Assembly: GCA_964392085.1 (NCBI GenBank)
Contig: CAYMOV010000045.1
Coordinates: 1-19,230, forward strand
Origin: CAYMOV01 sp964392085
GTDB taxonomy: Bacteria; Oederibacteriota; Muellerivitia; Muellerivitales; Muellerivitaceae
Direction: 5' to 3'
DNA length: 19,230 nucleotides
The position numbers and the translations under genes were made by a program. Each line of letters begins with the position of its first letter. Position 1 is the stretch's first letter. Below, piece by piece: positions 16,601-19,230 of the stretch. Below the pieces are notes generated by a model. The model made no database searches, was not told where the DNA came from, and was given only the letters and a program-made list of their open reading frames with translations.

Positions 16601-17957
16601 CGACGAATACCGGATCTACCGGAGCACGGTCTCCGGGGCGGTCCCAACGCCCATCGCCACGGTGGCGCCGACCCAGCAATTCGTCGACGCGGTGGTCACT
16701 CCCGGCATGGCCTATTACTACCGGGCCTCTGCCGTGAACCCGGCGGGGGAAGGCCCCCTCTCGACGCAGGTCGGAGCCCTGGCGCTGAACGGTCCCACCT
16801 TGGCCTTGACACCCTTCTCCTCCAGGAACACCCTGGTCTGGACCCAACCCCTCCCGACCCCGACCCACCAGGTTTATGGATACCAGGTGTACCGGTCCCA
16901 GGCGCCCTCGACCGTCATGGCACCCCTGGGGGGGATCGTCTATGGGGCTTCCACGTCGATGTACATCGACACCACCGTGGTCTCGGGCCAGACCTATACC
17001 TACCAAGTGGCCCCCTCGACCTCGGATGGGGCCCTGGGCGGCTTTTCGGGCGCGGTGGTCCAGGCCGTTTTGCCCCAACCCGTCCAACTTACCGCGGTGT
17101 CCGGGAACGCCGTGGTCCAACTGCGGTGGCTCTTCCAGGGTGGCGGGTCCACGACCTATACCGTCCAGCGCCGCTTGGGGACGGAATCCGACTCGTCCTT
17201 CAGGACCCTCCTGGCGGGGATCACGGGGACCGACTACCTTGACACGGGCCTCGAAAACAAAACCTTCTATGTCTACCGGGTGATCACGGTGGCTTCAGCT
17301 TCGGTGACCTCCGGCAACGTGGACGCCGTCCCGGCCCAACCGCCGACCCTGGGCAACACAACCGTTACCGCCGACTCCGAGGCCAATGGAATCACCCTCC
17401 GGTGGCCTCCGGTCGACATATCCCATTTCGATACCACGAACCAGTTTCCCCTGACGGGTTACAAGATCTTCAGGTCCACGGACGGGGGAGGGACCTACGT
17501 CTATGTGGGTTCGGTCCCCGCGAACCAGACGACATTCCTGGACCCCGTGGACGTCCTGTCGGGCGATAGCCGGACCTACCTGGTGCGGGCCTACGACATC
17601 CCGCCGGACGAGCCGAACATCTCCCACGAGTCGGCCTACGACCCGGTCCGGGTGGATTCCCTCGTGGCCCAAACGGCCTTGGACCGAAACGCACTGCGGC
17701 CCTTCGGCCTGCCGAACGAGCGGGTGTTGAACATCCGGTTCATCGTGACGGCCCCCGGGAACGTGACGATCAAGGCCTATAACCTGTTGGGCACCTACGT
17801 CCGGACCCTGTTCGACGGCGCCGTGGCCAGCGGGATCCATTGGGCGAGCTGGGACGGGAAGAACATGAACGGCCAACTGGTGTCCTCGGGCGTATACCTC
17901 ATCACCACCAAGATGCCCAACCGCCAGGAGGTCAACAAGGTCGCGGTGGTGAAGTGA
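13641..17957 (+). CDS. Exported multi-FN3 protein with FlgD/T9SS-like C-terminal domain
   Basis: This 1438-residue protein is probably a surface or secreted protein made with the SprA translocon: it starts 3 bases after the sprA stop with GAGG 9 bases upstream. Residues 1-30 are a signal peptide (likely cut after AQA; a Cys at 24 makes a lipoprotein possible but the lipobox is poor). Then come about 13 FN3-like modules starting near residues 31, 150, 270, 368, 475, 577, 669, 766, 857, 959, 1051, 1147 and 1236, each with a central strand such as YQVYR, YRIYR or YKIFR. Many contain PTP-rich loops. Residues about 1339-1438 form a different domain with YNLLGTYVRTLFDG, WDGKNMNG and SGVYLITT, as in FlgD-Ig and T9SS type A sorting domains, ending VAVVK. 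No enzyme motif is seen. It could be T9SS cargo, an adhesin or a structural partner of SprA. The domain reading is firm, the role inferred. Confidence 0.85.
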   Translation: MTPSGSRAVRALAWAGALLGVLACAPRAQAAPAPTAVVVPPYDGEVILQWTPEPLATAYLVRRVQVAPLTETPTPSPAPLGTVAPASPTDSPTTTPSPTDFPTVVAGATLALTDDQVTNGKGYRYDLFSLDGLGTPTPSSVFVTPFANPLVVSTLAVNTQYSGSIQINWNDSAATYPIAYYQVYRYPFMGFLTPPPTPVSPSAPISVSVALSASPTPIATTLSASYLDGGATPGPTAFYYVVRAVDNQGHPGDFPNRTSQGALAQTKPPFAPGLSALVGPSPTPVLAGGVRLAWSGSASSENVASYQVFRNATPIATVNAVPGVDGSYDDLGLPQNVASAMGVYYIGLSNGSGSVTTNTVNPTIFRPAIGNALQATPDSTKVTLTWNQASLGSYGLGGYRVYKSLQGIPTGTSTITPTLVADLPVTPTVTATQVFVDTPTTNASGLSYWVAPYDLYGFEGPNAVATPSALKLAPTPASVVSATGPTGNNRVSVNWSAGGNGFYGPPVSYSLYRSGTTLPTPTLVATLSAQGLAYQDALPGSLVGTPVQYRVSAVDALGNPSDLSAPSNAVTAVAPVTAAAPSGIQIGGNGVSLVFTWPNNPPADAVTAYQVSGPDFPTPVILPQAPGIYSISVANPGDFQPVEDTVTALNASGASASATLGGISVPPYHLTAVVPVPTHEVDLSWDLVPTPSSTIPALDGYRIYRAPSATPTFMPIATVSLGTMGYPDTTVQAGQSYLYRVTLKAGNSAESPLYPTTTPIPEAHVSTWPNGPTGLTSFSSAAAATLQWMPNAPSDNVVSYNVYGAGNPTPIAAVPPSPTPLFVVTLTPGIRSGFEVTALNAGGESAGTQALSILGPPAISPGVGWVPPAGATVTATPGLVWISGIGYSGDVTGFDLYRSTSAGFTWQTYQGTVANPATVFSDAGVAGYTTYYRLVAKDAFGLGSDPAASAPLSIDLYPSAPVSMAVTPSNNAVTLVWTAPPGTAPAPDEYRIYRSTVSGAVPTPIATVAPTQQFVDAVVTPGMAYYYRASAVNPAGEGPLSTQVGALALNGPTLALTPFSSRNTLVWTQPLPTPTHQVYGYQVYRSQAPSTVMAPLGGIVYGASTSMYIDTTVVSGQTYTYQVAPSTSDGALGGFSGAVVQAVLPQPVQLTAVSGNAVVQLRWLFQGGGSTTYTVQRRLGTESDSSFRTLLAGITGTDYLDTGLENKTFYVYRVITVASASVTSGNVDAVPAQPPTLGNTTVTADSEANGITLRWPPVDISHFDTTNQFPLTGYKIFRSTDGGGTYVYVGSVPANQTTFLDPVDVLSGDSRTYLVRAYDIPPDEPNISHESAYDPVRVDSLVAQTALDRNALRPFGLPNERVLNIRFIVTAPGNVTIKAYNLLGTYVRTLFDGAVASGIHWASWDGKNMNGQLVSSGVYLITTKMPNRQEVNKVAVVK
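13731..17654 (+). repeat. Tandem array of about 13 diverged FN3-like modules
   Basis: Module spacing is 89-120 codons. The modules are far apart in sequence and I see no long DNA repeats, so the array is old rather than a recent expansion. The first two modules carry long Thr/Ser/Pro-rich insertions. Boundaries are estimated from the Tyr-x-Val/Ile-Tyr-Arg strand and the closing Y-Y-V/R-x-A-V strand of each module. Confidence 0.75.
17655..17957 (+). other. FlgD-Ig / T9SS-type-A-like C-terminal domain region
   Basis: This segment codes for the last 101 residues (1339-1438 plus stop) of the FN3 protein. It has the beta-sandwich pattern of T9SS C-terminal signals: a VTIKAYNLLG strand, a turn with W-x-x-WDGKNMNG, then SGVYLI and a short Lys-ending strand. 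FlgD-Ig domains share this pattern, so sorting function is an inference supported by the neighbouring sprA. Confidence 0.6.
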
Positions 17958-18000
17958 CGTAGTGATTGGCGGCTGATTCTGCTTCAAGAGGTATGAAGGT

Positions 18001-18387
18001 ATGGGGATGCGGAAATTCATTTTCCCGGCGTTTTGTTTACTTATGGTTTCTTGTGCGGGTGTTACTCGGCAATGGGATGATTGCTATGTCTGCGGAGAAC
18101 GCTATTCCCGTGACGCTAAATATTGCCCGGACATGGTTTTGGTTACGTTTAAAGATGACGTCTCCCCGGAAACGCGCATCGCGGTGCTTCGAAAGTATGC
18201 TGGGGAAATTGTCTCAAGCAATCATGATGTTCTGCCGATCGACGATCGTTTGCCACCGGCAACAATACACTATCCGTTTTATATGGTCCGGAAGTTAAAA
18301 CATCGTCTTGATGTCGAAAAAACTGTCGACTTCATGATGCGAGAATTAAGTGTAAAAAGCGCACAGCCCAATTTTATATATCATTGA
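18001..18387 (+). CDS. Small predicted lipoprotein resembling a lone subtilase propeptide (I9/fervidolysin-type)
   Basis: The 128-residue product begins with a short signal peptide ending in LLMVSC, a plausible though imperfect lipobox with Cys at about residue 18. Next is a Cys-rich piece, CYVCGERYSRDAKYC, like half a zinc ribbon. The rest reads like the N-terminal prodomain of secreted subtilases: VLVTFKDDVSPETRIAVLRK near residues 46-65, a YMVRKLKH strand, VEKTVDFMMREL, and an ending AQPNFIYH that matches the A-E/Q-PN-Y/F end of such prodomains. In proteases the catalytic domain would follow directly, but here a stop follows and comF begins 14 bases later. AAGAGG lies 9 bases before the ATG; an ATG at 18007 is an alternative start. 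Codons are clearly more AT-rich than in neighbours, suggesting transfer. It could be a protease inhibitor, a chaperone in trans, or a decayed protease. That it is a real gene is likely; the propeptide match is by eye. Confidence 0.68.
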   Translation: MGMRKFIFPAFCLLMVSCAGVTRQWDDCYVCGERYSRDAKYCPDMVLVTFKDDVSPETRIAVLRKYAGEIVSSNHDVLPIDDRLPPATIHYPFYMVRKLKHRLDVEKTVDFMMRELSVKSAQPNFIYH

Positions 18388-18401
18388 GGGGTGAATCCTA
18401 A

Positions 18402-19136
18402 ATGGGTGCCAAATTTTTAGTTTCTGCTTGGATACGAACACTCTTCCCGCCTATTTGCCGGTCCTGCGGCGACTCCTTCCGGGAGGGCCTTTCCAACATA
18501 CTCTGTGCTTCCTGTTTCGAGGCCATCCGGCCCTACAACTTACCGACCTGTTCCCATTGCGGGGAAGGATTGCCCGAACGGGCGTTCGAAGAAGCGAGCA
18601 TTACCCGGTGTCGGGACTGCGGGGAGGGGGAATACACCATTGACCAGACCCTCGCCTTCGGCCCCTACGAAGGCCCCCTGCGCCTTGCCCACCACGCCTT
18701 CAAATTCGAGGGGATGGAACACCTCGCCGATGTCCTGGGGGCGAAGATGGCTGAATTGGCTTCTGGGTTTGGACCTGTCGATGCCCTAGTGCCGGTTCCC
18801 GTGAGGCCTGAGCGCGAGAGGGAACGGGGTTACCATCCCACCCGGCTGTTGGCCCAAGAAGTCAGTCGTAGGACGGGAGTTCCCATTCGGGAGTTGATTT
18901 GCAAAGCCAAGCCCACCCCCGCGCAGGTTTCCCTGACTGAAACCGAACGGTTGAAAAACCTTCAAGGCGCGTTCGAGGTCACGGAGAAATTGAACCCATC
19001 ATCTCGGTTGGTGTTGGTGGATGACGTTTTCACGACCGGAGGAACCCTGGAGGAATGCGCCGCGACCCTGAAGTCCTGTGGAATCCCATGGGTGGGCGCC
19101 TTGGTTCTAGGTCGAACCCCGCGCGTAGGAAGGTAA
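18402..19136 (+). CDS. comF: ComF-family phosphoribosyltransferase-like protein
   Basis: ComF proteins are cytoplasmic and linked to DNA uptake in competent bacteria, though the gene is widespread in species not known to be competent. The 244-residue product has the full layout. Two Cys4 zinc-binding groups lie at the N-terminus (C19, C22, C35, C38 and C50, C53, C70, C73), followed by YEGPLRLAHHAFKFEG, VDALVPVPVRPERERERGYHP, and the PRPP-binding loop VLVDDVFTTGGT (204-215, acidic pair D207-D208). The ERLKNLQGAFEV segment is also typical. GAGGGG 10 bases before the ATG overlaps the stop of the small lipoprotein gene, so the two are likely co-transcribed. Length is normal and no key residue is missing. 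Biochemical activity of the family is poorly defined. Confidence 0.95.
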   Translation: MGAKFLVSAWIRTLFPPICRSCGDSFREGLSNILCASCFEAIRPYNLPTCSHCGEGLPERAFEEASITRCRDCGEGEYTIDQTLAFGPYEGPLRLAHHAFKFEGMEHLADVLGAKMAELASGFGPVDALVPVPVRPERERERGYHPTRLLAQEVSRRTGVPIRELICKAKPTPAQVSLTETERLKNLQGAFEVTEKLNPSSRLVLVDDVFTTGGTLEECAATLKSCGIPWVGALVLGRTPRVGR

Positions 19137-19152
19137 TGAACATCACAGAGGT

Positions 19153-19230
19153 ATGTCCCGGGTAAGTTGTCAGCTCGGTTGGATGAATAAATCAGGAAAT
19201 GTGATTCGAAACATATTGTTTCCGGTCGGT
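19153..19230 (+). CDS. Possible start of a further gene, cut by window end
   Basis: An ATG at 19153 opens a frame of 26 codons with no stop before the window ends; a second in-frame ATG is at 19183. An AGAGG is only 1 base before the first ATG, which is too close to be a good ribosome site. The sequence is AT-rich and the peptide is not recognised. It may be chance. Confidence 0.2.
   Translation, partial: MSRVSCQLGWMNKSGNVIRNILFPVG

Noticed and set aside
15219..17120. A 633-codon minus-strand frame opposite the FN3 gene
   Set aside because: It is rich in Arg, Gly and Asp with no domain, as expected of a shadow of GC-rich coding sequence.
17966..18298. An alternative plus-strand frame overlapping the small lipoprotein gene
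   Set aside because: The frame starting at 18001 has a signal peptide, a better-spaced ribosome site and a recognisable C-terminal half; the overlapping frame shows none of these.
17987..19155. Direct repeat AGAGGTATG at 17987-17995 and 19147-19155 flanking the lipoprotein-comF pair, as possible insertion-site marks
   Set aside because: Only 9 bases match and both contain a ribosome-site-like AGAGG, so chance is the simpler reading.

Overview
The window looks like a GC-rich, double-membraned (Gram-negative) bacterium. It carries lipid A genes (lpxA, lpxI), the LPS-export permeases lptF and lptG, and a very large outer-membrane protein of the SprA/Sov family, the translocon of the type IX secretion system (T9SS). 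SprA is best known from Bacteroidota but is also found in related and candidate phyla. The Thr-Pro-rich linkers, strings of fibronectin type III modules and a C-terminal FlgD/T9SS-like domain suit an uncultured lineage of that kind. The species cannot be named from this sequence. I saw no rRNA, tRNA, CRISPR array, insertion sequence or integrase.

Layout. (1) Bases 1-5102, plus strand: a tight operon that enters from the left, with the 3' end of lpxA, then lpxI, a DegT-type sugar aminotransferase, a short-chain dehydrogenase and a GT-C (PMT/ArnT-like) membrane glycosyltransferase. Genes overlap by 1-4 bases or lie 34-44 bases apart. (2) Bases 5103-5218: a short convergent gap. (3) Bases 5219-7458, minus strand: lptF then lptG, joined by an ATGA overlap. 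(4) Bases 7459-7814: a divergent control region with a -10-like element facing each way and a hairpin just before the sprA start. (5) Bases 7815-17957, plus strand: sprA (1940 codons) and, 3 bases later, a 1438-codon exported protein with about 13 FN3-like modules and a T9SS/FlgD-like C-terminal domain. (6) Bases 17958-19230: a visibly more AT-rich stretch starting with a small predicted lipoprotein that resembles a lone subtilase propeptide, then a ComF-family phosphoribosyltransferase and the possible start of another gene.

How it fits together. The left operon makes lipid A and probably decorates it, or other surface material, with a modified sugar. LptF/LptG drive LPS export. SprA is the predicted outer-membrane pore, and the FN3 protein is its likeliest local cargo or partner. 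The window is therefore mainly about building the outer membrane and cell surface. The points most worth checking are the sprA-cargo pair, the aminotransferase/SDR/GT-C set behind lpxA-lpxI, and the orphan protease-propeptide lipoprotein.
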